In this document: in pieces, positions 7,165 through 16,302 of the stretch
How the letters are laid out: every line of letters begins with the position of its first letter
How positions within the stretch are numbered: position 1 is the first letter of the stretch
NCBI RefSeq assembly: GCF_036192275.1
Contig: NZ_CP108088.1
Location: forward strand, 4,403,501 to 4,467,500
Direction: 5' to 3'
DNA: 64,000 bases
Origin: Streptomyces sp. NBC_00250
GTDB lineage: Bacteria; Actinomycetota; Actinomycetes; Streptomycetales; Streptomycetaceae
Notes under the pieces: model-generated
Database searches by the model: none
Seen by the model: the letters and a program-made list of their open reading frames with translations, nothing else
What the model was told of the DNA's origin: nothing
Position numbers and translations under genes: made by a program

Positions 7165-9243
7165 ATGAGCGGTGACGGTCGGGACGAGCCGCTGGGAAAC
7201 GGCGGCACCGCGGAGACCGGGGGCACGCCCTCACGGCAGGTGCCCAGCCAGGGCGGGCCGGGAGGCCTCTCCGGCGCACCAGGTCCGGTAGAGCCGCTCG
7301 ACGCGAGCGTGCCGCAGCAGCGTGAGGGCAAGGCGTCCGGGTGGGGCACCGCTTCCGGGGCTGCCGCGGGGGCGGCCTCCACGACCTTCGCCGACCACGC
7401 CGGGGACGGGACGACCGGGAACGCGGCGACTGTCGAGGACGACGAGCCGCACGACACCGTGCTTCCGCCGCCCCTCGAACTGCCGCCCTCCGACGCCGAG
7501 CTCGTCCAGCTCATGCGGGAGGGCGACGACTCCGCGTACGAGGAGCTGTTCCGCCGCCACTCCGAGGCCGTGCGCCGGTACGCGAGAACCTGCTGCCGGG
7601 ACGCGCACACCGCCGACGACCTGACCGCCGAGGTCTTCGCCCGCACCCTCCAGGCGGTCCGGGGCGGCGCCGGGCCCGAACAGGCCGTACGCGCCTATCT
7701 GATGACCACCGTCCGGCGGGCCGCGGCCAACTGGGCCAGGACCCAGAAGCGGGAACACCTGGTCGAGGACTTCGCCGTGTTCGCGGCGGACGCCGCCCGT
7801 TCCTCCGAGGTCTCCGACCAGGACACGATGGACCTCGGCGCCGACGTCCGGGCCATGCACGAGGCCGAGCAGTCGCTCGCCATGCAGGCCTTCCGCTCGC
7901 TGCCCGAGCGCTGGCAGGCCGTGCTGTGGCACACCACCGTCGAGGAGGAGTCCCCGAGCGAGGTCGCGCCGCTCTTCGGCCTGACCGCCAACGCCACGGC
8001 CGTCCTCGCCAGCCGTGCCCGCGAAGGCCTCAAACAGGCCTACCTCCAGGCCCACGTCAGCCAGTCCCTGACCGCCGGCGGCGACTGCGCCCGGTACGCG
8101 GACCGGCTCGGCGCCTACGCGCGCGGTGGGCTGCGGATGCGCGCCGAGCGCGGACTGCGCAAGCACCTGGACGAGTGCGCCAAGTGCCGGCTCGCCGCCG
8201 GTGAGCTGGCCCATGTCAACGCCGGGATCCCCGCGCTGCTGCCCGTCGCCGTCATCGGCTGGTTCGCCGCCGGGTACTCGCTCAAGGCCGCCGGTGTCGT
8301 CGCCGGTGGCGCCGTCGGCGCGGGCGCGGCCGGTGCGGCCGCGGCCGCCTCCGGGACCTCCGGGGGCGCGGCCTCCGGTGGTGCCGCCGCCGAGGGTCTC
8401 GGGGCGCCGGCGAAGGCCGGTGTCGCGGCGGCCGTGGCCGTCGCCGCGGCCGCCGGGCTCGTCTGGGCCATGGCCGGGGATCCGCAGCCCGTGGCCGCGC
8501 CCCGGCCCACGCAGCCCGTGGTCACCCCCGTCGTACCGGCGGAGCCCGCACCCCCGCCGAAGCCGACGTCGAAGCCCGTACCGCCGCCTCCGCCCGTACG
8601 GTCCGAGCCGCCGGCACCCACGCCGACGCCGACCCCGACACCCACGCCGACTCCCGCGAAGCCCTCCCCGGAGCCGACTCCCGCGAAGCCGTCCCCCAAG
8701 CCGACGCCGCCGCCGAAGCCCAGCCCGACGCCGACACCCACGCCTACGCCTACGCCGAGTCCCGAGAAGCCCTCGCAGAAGCCGACGCCGCCGCCCGCGC
8801 CGCCGAGCGTCTACCAGGTCAACGAGCTGGACTACGGGATCTTCGGCGACGGCTCCAAGCCCGAGGTCGCCCTCTCGGACAGCAGCTGGATGTGGCAGCG
8901 CAACGGCCTCTCCCTCGGCGGTACGCGGTACGCGCACGGGGTGAGCGTCCACGCGCCCTCGTCCCTGCTGATCGACCTCAACCGGCAGTGCACGAGTTAC
9001 GACGCGATCGTCGGCGTCGACGACCTGAGCGCCCTGCTCGGTGTCGGCGGCGTCCGCTTCTCCGTGTACGGGGACGAGGAGCGGCTCTGGCGCTCCGACG
9101 TGGTCCGGGCCGGCGATCCGCCGATCCCGGTGCACGTCGACATCTCCGGCCGCAGCACGATCCGGCTGGTGGTGGAGGAGCACACGCCGTTCGGGCGGGC
9201 CGCGGTCGCCGACTGGGCGCAGTCCCAGATCAGCTGCTCCTGA
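7165..9243 (+). CDS. ECF sigma factor fused to zinc finger, membrane anchor and NPCBM domain
   Basis: A single protein of about 692 residues. Sigma region 2 (about 110-190, EELFRRHSEAVRRYARTCCR...DDLTAEVFART) and region 4 (about 245-305, LPERWQAVLWHTTVEE then a degenerate HTH) are followed by a zinc-finger-like HLDECAKC segment typical of anti-sigma factors. Next come hydrophobic stretches (a likely transmembrane helix is VAAAVAVAAAAGLVWAMAG), a Pro/Thr/Lys-rich linker of about 110 residues with PTPTPT repeats, and a C-terminal NPCBM-like carbohydrate-binding domain (VYQVNELDYGIF...RYAHGVSVHAPSS...GRSTIRLVVEEHT). The design suggests a membrane-tethered sigma factor sensing glycans outside. 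ATG 7165 has GGGG nine bases upstream; ATG 7144 is possible. Confidence 0.88.
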   Translation: MSGDGRDEPLGNGGTAETGGTPSRQVPSQGGPGGLSGAPGPVEPLDASVPQQREGKASGWGTASGAAAGAASTTFADHAGDGTTGNAATVEDDEPHDTVLPPPLELPPSDAELVQLMREGDDSAYEELFRRHSEAVRRYARTCCRDAHTADDLTAEVFARTLQAVRGGAGPEQAVRAYLMTTVRRAAANWARTQKREHLVEDFAVFAADAARSSEVSDQDTMDLGADVRAMHEAEQSLAMQAFRSLPERWQAVLWHTTVEEESPSEVAPLFGLTANATAVLASRAREGLKQAYLQAHVSQSLTAGGDCARYADRLGAYARGGLRMRAERGLRKHLDECAKCRLAAGELAHVNAGIPALLPVAVIGWFAAGYSLKAAGVVAGGAVGAGAAGAAAAASGTSGGAASGGAAAEGLGAPAKAGVAAAVAVAAAAGLVWAMAGDPQPVAAPRPTQPVVTPVVPAEPAPPPKPTSKPVPPPPPVRSEPPAPTPTPTPTPTPTPAKPSPEPTPAKPSPKPTPPPKPSPTPTPTPTPTPSPEKPSQKPTPPPAPPSVYQVNELDYGIFGDGSKPEVALSDSSWMWQRNGLSLGGTRYAHGVSVHAPSSLLIDLNRQCTSYDAIVGVDDLSALLGVGGVRFSVYGDEERLWRSDVVRAGDPPIPVHVDISGRSTIRLVVEEHTPFGRAAVADWAQSQISCS

Positions 9244-9253
9244 CGTACTCGTA

Positions 9254-9277
9254 CGTCTCGGTCAGCTGACCGAGACG
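9254..9277. terminator. Perfect 24-bp palindrome between convergent genes
   Basis: The arms CGTCTCGGTCAG and CTGACCGAGACG are perfectly complementary with no spacer. They lie 10 bp after the sigma-factor stop and 50 bp before the stop of the convergent AfsR-like gene. A smaller palindrome, ACGTAC-TC-GTACGT, precedes it (9243-9256). A bidirectional terminator is the simplest reading. Confidence 0.6.
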
Positions 9278-9327
9278 GTTCCGCACGCCCTTGATCAGCC
9301 GCTCCTGACGGTCTCGAACGTCCCGGG

Positions 9328-12300
9328 TCAGCCGCTCCCGACGGTCCCGCTCCCGTCTCCGTCCGGGGCGGGCCTCGCGGTGACGGTCTCCGCGAGGGCC
9401 AGTACGTCGTCGATGCCGAGGCCCTCCCCCGCCGCGCGGGCGGCGGCGAGGCCCGACGGGCCGAGCGCCGCGAGCGCGCGGTCGGTCACCGTCTCCAGGT
9501 CACGCAGGCCCGGAACCGAACGGGGCCGCTCGTCGCGCCAGCCGTCGACGGCCGCCATGATCCGTACCGCCAGAGCCGGTTCGCCCGCCGAGGACAGGAC
9601 GATCGCGAGGCCCTCCGCCAGGCCCGCGGTGATGAAGTCCGCGCACTGCGCGTCCCGCGCACCGCGCAGCGCGTCGGTGGCCGTGGCGACGGCGGAAGCC
9701 CGGCCCTCGCCCGCCTCGACGCGCGCGGACAGCCCCACGAGGGCCGCCTCGAAGTGCGGTGGGGGCGCACCGGTCGCGGCCGTGCGGCCCGCCTCCTCCA
9801 GCTGGGCGCGGGCCTCCGCGACCTCCCCGCGGTGCAGGGCGAGGACGGCACGCAGGAAGCAGACGAACACGCCGGTGTCCCGCACGAAGTAGCGCTCCGC
9901 CTCCCGCGCGGCCTCGTCGAGGCCCTTCTCGGCGGCCTCCATGTCCCCTGCCTGATAGTCGAGTTCGGCAAGGCGGGCGATGAGGAACGGCGACTCTGCA
10001 TGCGCGCCGACCTCGCGGGCCAGCCGGAGCGCCTCCTCGTACGCCTCCCCGGCCTCCTCGCTGCGGCCGCGCAGCATATGGGCCTCGCCCGTCGCGCTCG
10101 CGATCTGGGCCCCCATCCAGCGGTCGCCGACGCTCCGGGCGAGGCGGCCGAGCTCGGCCAGGTCCTCGTCGATGCCGGGCATGCCGCCGGGCATGTCGAC
10201 GACCATGTGCGTACGGAACATGAGGCTGACGCCGACCTCCCAGTCGCCGCCGTGGCGGCGACAGTTGGCGACGGCCTCGTCGAGGAGGCCGCGGACCACG
10301 GCCGGTTCCTCGGTGAGGTACGCGGTGAACGGCCAGAGCAGGCCGGGGAACCGGGCGCCCTCGGGGCCCGGTGGCTCACCGAACGCGGACCGTACGCGGC
10401 GGGCGAGCGCGATCGCCTCCGGTTCCTGGAAGTCGCCCAGCGTGCGGCTGTCGACCGCGAGGAAGAACTGCAGCATGCGCAGCCGCATGCGGGGCCAGTA
10501 GCGGAGGTCCTCGGGGTCGGCCGGGTCGTCGCCGAGCGCGACCGTGCGGTCCACCCAGGTCAGGCCTTCGGGGCGGTAGTTGCGCAGCCACCAGAACCAG
10601 CCCACGGCGAAGACCAGGCGGTGGGCGGCGGCCTCGTCGGGGGCGGTGACGACGGTGCGGTGCAGGGCGGCGCGGATGTTGTCGAGGTCGCTCTCGATGC
10701 GCGCGATCCAGGGCAGCTGTTCGCCCGAGCGGAGCTTGGGCTCGGCGGCCTCGGCGAGGGCCGTGAAATGGGCGGTGTGGGTGGCCTCGGCGGCGGCGAG
10801 GAGCGCCGGGGTCTCGCCGGCGCGCTCGACCGCGTACTCGTGGATGGTCTCCAGGAGCCGGTAGCGCATCTCGCCGCCCTCGGTGGGGGTGGCGACGACG
10901 AGGGACTTGTCGACCAGGGCGCCGAGCGAGTCCGCGGCGCGCGGGGAGAGGGCCTCCGCCGCCGCGAGGTCCCAGCCGCCGGCGAAGACCGAGACCTGCC
11001 GGAGCAGGGTTCGCTCGTCGGGGTCGAGCAGCTCCCAGGACCAGTCGACGACCGCGCGGAGGGTCTGCTGGCGGGGCAGGACCGTGCGGGAGCCGGAGGT
11101 GAGCAGCTGGAAGCGGTCGTCGAGACGGTCGGCGATCTGGCGCGGGGTGAGCAGCCGCAGCCGGGCGGCGGCCAGTTCGATGGCGAGGGGCAGGCCGTCG
11201 AGGCGGCGGCAGATCTCGTCGACGGCGGCGCCGTCCCGGGCGAGGTCGAAGGAGGGGCGCACGGCGCGGGCGCGCTCGGCGAAGAGGCGGTGCGCGGGGT
11301 CGGGCGGAAGGGGCTCGACGGGGCGGACCGCCTCGCCGGGGACGCCGAGGGGTTCGCGGCTGGTGGCGAGGACGCGGAGCTGGGGGCAGTGGGTGAGGAG
11401 GGTCTCGGCGAGGGCCGCGGCCGCGTCGATCACGTGCTCGCAGTTGTCGAGGACGAGGAGGAAGGGGCGGCGGGCGAGGTGTTCGACCAGATGGGCGGTG
11501 GGGTCGTCCTGGAGGGCGGCGCCGTCGCGGGTGATCAGGTTGATCTCGCGGAGCCGGAGCGCGGAGAGAACGGCGCCGGGGACGGCCTCGGGGTCGTCGA
11601 GCGGGGCGAGCTCGGCGATCCAGGCGGGGGTGGGGGCGTCGGTGCTCGTGACGGGGCCGGTGGCGGGGGCGTCGGTGCTCGCCACCGGGCCCGTGGCGGG
11701 GGCTACGGCCCTGAGGGCGGCCTCCTCGGCAAGGCGGGTCTTGCCCGAGCCGCCGGGGCCGGTGAGTGTGACGAGCCGGGAGCGGGCCAGATCGGCGTGG
11801 AGCGCGGCGAGTTCGGGCTCGCGGCCCACGAAGGAGGTGAGACGGGGGCGGATGTTGCCGGGGAGGACGGTGGGGGTCGCCCGGCTGGGAGATTGCGCGT
11901 GGTCCGGCGGGGATTTCGGCTGCGGGTGGGCGGTCGGCGGCCCCCACGCGGTGCCCGTACGGGCAGGGCCCGGGGCGGGGCTCGGCGCGGGGCTCGGGGG
12001 CGGGCCCGCGAGGAGTTCCCGGTGGAGGGCGGTGAGTTCGGGGCCCGGGTCGGCGCCGAGGGCGTCCGCGAGGGTACGGCGGGCCGACTCGTAGGCGGTG
12101 AGGGCGTCGGCGTGGCGGCCCTCGGCCCGCAGGGCGCGGATGAGATGGGCGCGGAAGGCCTCGTCGTACGGGTACGTGGTGGTGAGTTCGGTCAGCTCCG
12201 GTACGAGTCCGTCGGTGGCGCCCCGGCGTAGATCGGCCTCGACGCGCTGCCGCAGGGCCGCGAGCCGCTGGGCCTCGGGGCGGACGCCGGCCGGGCCGGA

Positions 12301-12717
12301 CAGATCGGCGAGGGCGGCGCCCCGGAAGAGGCCGAGGGCCAGGCGGAGGAGGGTGGCGGCCTTCTCCGGGTCGCCGGCTTCGAGGTGGGCGCCCGCGTCC
12401 TGGACGTGGCGCTCGAAGACGTACAGGTCGATGTCCTCGGGGGCGGCGACGAGCCGGTAGCCGGGGCCGGGGGTGGAGGCGACGGCGTCGCTGCCGATGA
12501 TCCGCCGGAGGCGGCCGACCAGGGCCTGGAGAGCGGCGGGGGCGTCCTGCGGCGGGGCGTCCCCGTACACGTCGTCGGCCAGCTCGGTGACGGAGGCGGC
12601 GCGTCCGCCGCGCAGCGCGAGGGCGGCGAGCAGCGCGCGCAGCCGGGCGCCGCCGAGGGGGAGGCGGGCGCCGCGGGGGTCGAGGGCCTCGGTGGTGCCG
12701 AGGATGAGATACCGCAC
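9328..12717 (-). CDS. AfsR/SARP-type regulator with BTAD, ATPase and TPR-like domains
   Basis: 1129 residues. An OmpR-type DNA-binding domain (about 1-95) leads into a bacterial transcriptional activation domain (about 97-240, FERHVQDAGAHLEAGDPEKA...AYESARRTLADALGADPGPELTALH). A Pro-rich linker precedes an NB-ARC-like ATPase with Walker A TGPGGSGKTRL (near 318) and Walker B FLLVLDNCEH. The C-terminal half is helical, TPR-like. This architecture is that of AfsR and large SARP regulators of antibiotic production and development. No biosynthetic genes are nearby, so a pleiotropic or orphan role is more likely than a pathway-specific one. It converges with the sigma-NPCBM gene. Confidence 0.9.
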   Translation of the reverse strand: MRYLILGTTEALDPRGARLPLGGARLRALLAALALRGGRAASVTELADDVYGDAPPQDAPAALQALVGRLRRIIGSDAVASTPGPGYRLVAAPEDIDLYVFERHVQDAGAHLEAGDPEKAATLLRLALGLFRGAALADLSGPAGVRPEAQRLAALRQRVEADLRRGATDGLVPELTELTTTYPYDEAFRAHLIRALRAEGRHADALTAYESARRTLADALGADPGPELTALHRELLAGPPPSPAPSPAPGPARTGTAWGPPTAHPQPKSPPDHAQSPSRATPTVLPGNIRPRLTSFVGREPELAALHADLARSRLVTLTGPGGSGKTRLAEEAALRAVAPATGPVASTDAPATGPVTSTDAPTPAWIAELAPLDDPEAVPGAVLSALRLREINLITRDGAALQDDPTAHLVEHLARRPFLLVLDNCEHVIDAAAALAETLLTHCPQLRVLATSREPLGVPGEAVRPVEPLPPDPAHRLFAERARAVRPSFDLARDGAAVDEICRRLDGLPLAIELAAARLRLLTPRQIADRLDDRFQLLTSGSRTVLPRQQTLRAVVDWSWELLDPDERTLLRQVSVFAGGWDLAAAEALSPRAADSLGALVDKSLVVATPTEGGEMRYRLLETIHEYAVERAGETPALLAAAEATHTAHFTALAEAAEPKLRSGEQLPWIARIESDLDNIRAALHRTVVTAPDEAAAHRLVFAVGWFWWLRNYRPEGLTWVDRTVALGDDPADPEDLRYWPRMRLRMLQFFLAVDSRTLGDFQEPEAIALARRVRSAFGEPPGPEGARFPGLLWPFTAYLTEEPAVVRGLLDEAVANCRRHGGDWEVGVSLMFRTHMVVDMPGGMPGIDEDLAELGRLARSVGDRWMGAQIASATGEAHMLRGRSEEAGEAYEEALRLAREVGAHAESPFLIARLAELDYQAGDMEAAEKGLDEAAREAERYFVRDTGVFVCFLRAVLALHRGEVAEARAQLEEAGRTAATGAPPPHFEAALVGLSARVEAGEGRASAVATATDALRGARDAQCADFITAGLAEGLAIVLSSAGEPALAVRIMAAVDGWRDERPRSVPGLRDLETVTDRALAALGPSGLAAARAAGEGLGIDDVLALAETVTARPAPDGDGSGTVGSG

Positions 12718-12789
12718 CGGCTCATTGTGTCCGGCGGCACGGACGTACGCCTCGGGGTTTACCCGGGGGTGACCCTCGGATCGCGGCCG

Positions 12790-13392
12790 TCAGAACGCGC
12801 CGGTGTCGAGCTCGAAACCGAGCGGATGGGGAAGGGGGACCACTGTCCCCAGCTTGTGGATGGATTTGTGACCGTAGTCGTCGCCGGAAGGACCGGAACA
12901 GATGACGGCCTCGCCGGCCTCGCGGTCGATGAGCAGGTAGAGGGGGATGCCGGCGCGCGCGTAGGCCCTGATCTTCTGGACGCGGTCGCGGCGCGCGGTG
13001 GATGAGGAGGTCACCTCGGCGACGAGAAGCACGGGGTCGGGGGCGTGCCACTCCTGCTGGTCGTCGAAGCTGCCTTTGGGGGCGATGACGAGGTCCGGGA
13101 TGACTCTTACCGCGTCGGTGGTTCCGGGCAGGGTGAGGCCGATGCCCGTGAAGTTGCGCAGCTCCCGGTCGACGCGTCGGGCGATGACCTGTTCCACCAC
13201 TTCGGTCACGATCACCTCGTGCTCTCCGTTGGCCGGAGGTACCACGTGGATCTCCCCTTCGATCAGCTCCACACGCCAGCCCTTGGGGGCCAGCGCACTG
13301 AACAGCTCGAAGGTCTCCTGGACGGTCGCACCCTCACGGTCGGGCACGCCCTCGGAGAACGCGTCCTCGGGAACCGGCAGCGGCATCGCCAT
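12790..13392 (-). CDS. Uma2-family (DUF820) restriction-endonuclease-like protein
   Basis: 200 residues. The Uma2 fold belongs to the PD-(D/E)XK superfamily: WRVELIEGEIHVVPPANGEHE supplies the early acidic residues, VIPDLVIAP the conserved Asp, and LLVAEVTSSSTARRDRVQK the E-x-(T/S)-S core. Members are abundant in Streptomyces and cyanobacteria; their biological role is unresolved. GGGAGGT seven bases before ATG 13392 sets the start. It lies downstream of no obvious operon partner; the AfsR-like gene follows 72 bp later on the same strand. Confidence 0.88.
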   Translation of the reverse strand: MAMPLPVPEDAFSEGVPDREGATVQETFELFSALAPKGWRVELIEGEIHVVPPANGEHEVIVTEVVEQVIARRVDRELRNFTGIGLTLPGTTDAVRVIPDLVIAPKGSFDDQQEWHAPDPVLLVAEVTSSSTARRDRVQKIRAYARAGIPLYLLIDREAGEAVICSGPSGDDYGHKSIHKLGTVVPLPHPLGFELDTGAF

Positions 13393-13502
13393 GCTGGACC
13401 TCCCTCGCTCGGTGCGACGCTCTCAGCTTAGGACGGGCAGGCCGACGAGGTCCGGAGCGCGTTCACTCGAACGAGCGTGCTGTGACGTTTCGTCCGGGCC
13501 CC

Positions 13503-15731
13503 TCACGCCGGGAGTGACCTCGTCGCGGGAATCAGGGGGCCCTGCACCGCGCGGTGGGCGCGTGGTTCCGTCGTGTTGGTCCAGCAGGAGCCTCGGCGGG
13601 ACATGAGGCGGCGGAGCCAGAGCTCGGTGGAGACGAGGTCGGCCAGGCCGTCCAGGGGGACGGGTTCGCCGTCGGCCGCCGCGCGGAGGGCCTCGCGGAC
13701 CACGCGGGCCTCGATCAGGCCCGCGTCGGCGAGCAGCGGGGCGTCGAAGAGGGCGATCAGGTGCGGGAGCGCCGCGCGCAGCCCCGCGCGCGTGGCGGCG
13801 GCCGGGACCGCCGGGTGGGGGGCGCCCCAGCCCGGGGGGAGGTCGTGGATGCCGGCGCCGGAGAGGACCGTGCGCAGCACGCCCGCGCGTGCGTCCGGCT
13901 GGACCCGGAGCGATTCGGGGAGCTCCCGGCAGGCCCGTACGACCTGGTTGTCGAGGAAGGGGGCGTGCAGGCGCTGGCCGCGGATCTCGGCGGCCTGTTC
14001 CAGGACGCGGTGGTCGGCCGCCGCGCGCGCGAGGGCGGCACGCGCGCGTGCTTCGCCCGGGCGCTGGACAGAGGTCGGCAGGGTCGCCGCCCGGTTCAGG
14101 CGAACCGATACTTCAGCCAGCGCCTCCCCCGTCAGCCAGCGCGCCGCCGGACCCGGGCGCGACCAGGTCAGCGCGGAGAGGGACGCCTCCAGGGGGCCGA
14201 AGCCGTCCGGAGCCGTGCGGTTCGCCTCCAGGACCCGCTGGGCCGCCGCCTCCAGGCCCGTCCGGTACGGGGTACGGGCCAGCTTCCGCGCCGCCCGGTA
14301 CACGGTCAGGGGCACCAGGAGCGAGCCCGCCGAGGGCCCCGAGGCCTTGGCGAGCGCCGTCACGGGACGCACCAGGGAGCGGCGCCTGCGGTCCATCAGG
14401 AGGTCCGCGAGGCGCGCCGGGTGCGCGTCCAGGACCTGCTTGGCGCCCATGCCGGTGAAGTGGTCGGCGCTGCCGCCCGAGAGGCGCCTGCGGTGCCGTT
14501 CGGCCGTGACGAGCGAAGGGCCCGGCTCGTCGGTGAGCGGCCCGTCGAGCGCGGCGTACGGGAGCGCCTCCTCGCCGCCCGCGACGACCACATGGTGCAG
14601 GCGCGGGTCGGCCGCGAGCTCCCCGGCCCGCTTCAGCTCGTCCTCGCGGTCCGAACCCGCGCGCGTGGCCAGGTCGTTGAAAGTGACGGCGAGCAGCCTC
14701 TCCCCCGCGCCCGTGCCGTGCCCGGTGATCGTGCCCGGCACCCCCGGGAGGCCCGCCGCGAGCAGCGCGAGCGTGCCCGAGGCGCTGCCGCCGGACAGGT
14801 CGGCGCCGATGCCGGGCGCCGGGCCCCCGCCCCGGGCCGCGCGCCGGTCGGCGGGCCCCATGCCGGGGACGGGGCCGGGGTCGGGAAGCGGGGTCTCCGG
14901 TGCGTGCCGGGGCGCGGTGAGCCGGGCGCGTACGGCTTCGATGAGGGCGTCCCTGACCCCTTCGACGGCCTGCCGGGGGTCGGCCTCGGCCGCCGCGACC
15001 GCGAGCGAGGCGACCTGCTCGTACCCGGTGATCTCCCGCGAGCCCTCCCGCAGGATCAGCGCGTGCCCCGGCGGCACCCGTCGGACCCCCTCGTACGGGG
15101 TGGAGTCGCGCAGTGCCTCCGGGGTCTCCGGGCAGGCGAGGAGTGCGGCGAGATGGCCGATGTCGAGCTGGGCCTCGACGAGGTCGGCGAGCGGCAGGGC
15201 GGCGGTGGCGAAGGCGGTGCCGCCCGCCCACGGGGTGTGGAACACGGGCCGGGCGCCCGCGAGATCACCGGTGACGGTGACGCGGCGGCCGGCTTTGACG
15301 ACCGCCGTGTAGCTGCCGGGCCAGGCCGTGAGATGCCGCAACGCGCCCCCGCGCGCGGTGAGCAGGCCGATCCGCAGTTCCTCGTCGCTCGCGGCGCAAC
15401 AGCCGAGGACGGCGAGGCGGGTGTGGTCGTCGACGGCCACCACGCGCACCTCGTCGGGGCGCCAGTCGCCGACCGCCCACAGGGGGTCGGGGTCACCCCA
15501 GAGGAGTTGCGCGCCGACCGGTTGCACCGTGCGCCCCTCGGTGGCGGCGGCCTGACCGGAGCCCGCGGAGTACGTCGCTCCGTAGCCGCCGTCCGCCGGG
15601 TATGCCGCTCCGTAGCCGGGCTGCGAGCCGCCGTGACCGCGGTCGTAGGTGGTGCTCACCGATCCCGCCCGGGCCCCGGCCGTCGTTGCGAAGCTCGCGG
15701 CGACACTGCTCCAGCCCACCAGCCATCGCAT
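13503..15731 (-). CDS. Asparagine-synthetase-like protein with degenerate catalytic sites
   Basis: About 742 residues resembling class B asparagine synthetases and lasso-peptide cyclases. The N-terminal part looks like a class II glutamine amidotransferase fold (RPVFHTPWAGGTAFATAALPLADLV) but starts MRWLVGW, so the catalytic Cys2 is missing. The synthetase part has SGGSAS (313-318) where active enzymes have SGGxDS, and TGMGAKQ where they have the acidic G-x-G-x-D/E-E loop. It may therefore be a pseudoenzyme. GGAGG before ATG 15731 favours this start over an upstream in-frame ATG. It is divergent from the ORF1590-type regulator, a pairing I recall in other Streptomyces near SCO4114. A Gly/Tyr-rich segment occupies residues 28-60. 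Confidence 0.75.
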   Translation of the reverse strand: MRWLVGWSSVAASFATTAGARAGSVSTTYDRGHGGSQPGYGAAYPADGGYGATYSAGSGQAAATEGRTVQPVGAQLLWGDPDPLWAVGDWRPDEVRVVAVDDHTRLAVLGCCAASDEELRIGLLTARGGALRHLTAWPGSYTAVVKAGRRVTVTGDLAGARPVFHTPWAGGTAFATAALPLADLVEAQLDIGHLAALLACPETPEALRDSTPYEGVRRVPPGHALILREGSREITGYEQVASLAVAAAEADPRQAVEGVRDALIEAVRARLTAPRHAPETPLPDPGPVPGMGPADRRAARGGGPAPGIGADLSGGSASGTLALLAAGLPGVPGTITGHGTGAGERLLAVTFNDLATRAGSDREDELKRAGELAADPRLHHVVVAGGEEALPYAALDGPLTDEPGPSLVTAERHRRRLSGGSADHFTGMGAKQVLDAHPARLADLLMDRRRRSLVRPVTALAKASGPSAGSLLVPLTVYRAARKLARTPYRTGLEAAAQRVLEANRTAPDGFGPLEASLSALTWSRPGPAARWLTGEALAEVSVRLNRAATLPTSVQRPGEARARAALARAAADHRVLEQAAEIRGQRLHAPFLDNQVVRACRELPESLRVQPDARAGVLRTVLSGAGIHDLPPGWGAPHPAVPAAATRAGLRAALPHLIALFDAPLLADAGLIEARVVREALRAAADGEPVPLDGLADLVSTELWLRRLMSRRGSCWTNTTEPRAHRAVQGPLIPATRSLPA

Positions 15732-16302
15732 CGGCGCCTCCACATCCGTTTCGGTGGGAGACATGCTGCCACGACAACGGCGCACGGGGCGGAGTCCGGG
15801 CGCACGCGTGCGAAAGCCGAATGCGCCCCTGGCATGGGCCAGTTGACCACCGGCGTCATTCGGCCAAATATCGACCCTCCCCGGCGGGGTCGGAACGCGT
15901 GCGGGGCATCCGCCCTCGCACACCGCTTCCCACCGGTCACCGGCAGCCCGGGAGGCGCTCCCGCCTCCCGGCGCCGTCCGCCGCCCGCGGGGAATGGGGC
16001 GGCGGTATCCCCCAGCCCACTGGTCCGGGACACTGATCCCGGCCGAGCGGGCCGACCCACGCGATATTCATGGAAGCGCTCTCCCGGCCGCCCGGAGAGA
16101 GCGCACGGCCGGGCGCACGGCCACACGGCGGGAGCACGAGCCGGGCAGCCGGGCCCGGCTGTCGGCCTTTCACACAACAATCTCGCCATACGGAACACCG
16201 CCCCTTAACGGTAGGGATGCGGCGAACTACGCTGTGTTTACGAATGCCGCACGCCTATGCCCGGCGTCGTGGCGGCCGTCTGGGTTGTCGAGGGGTGGCG
16301 TC
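15732..16302. other. 571-bp divergent intergenic region with two hairpins
   Basis: No coding sequence is supported. A hairpin CCGGGA-cactga-TCCCGG lies at 16025-16042. A larger one at 16076-16104 pairs GCGCTCTC with GAGAGCGC and continues inward with CCGG/CCGG across a one-base bulge. Both could be operators, or the end of an unannotated transcript. The promoter of the ORF1590-type gene lies at the right end. Confidence 0.5.
16205..16233 (+). promoter_or_regulatory. Promoter of the ORF1590-type regulator
   Basis: TTAACG (16205-16210), a 17-bp spacer and TACGCT (16228-16233) match the main vegetative sigma consensus reasonably well. The predicted start near 16240 would give a leader of about 60 nt before ATG 16303. 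Confidence 0.5.

Noticed and set aside
9754..12231. 825-codon open frame opposite the AfsR-like gene
   Set aside because: Shadow frame produced by GC-rich third positions; low-complexity Gly/Glu/Arg translation with no domain.
9328..12717. Cluster-situated SARP activator marking a biosynthetic cluster
   Set aside because: No polyketide, peptide or other biosynthetic genes surround it; the neighbours are core genes.
13554..16208. 884-codon open frame opposite the asparagine-synthetase-like gene
   Set aside because: Antisense shadow; the other strand shows the recognisable protein and ribosome binding site.
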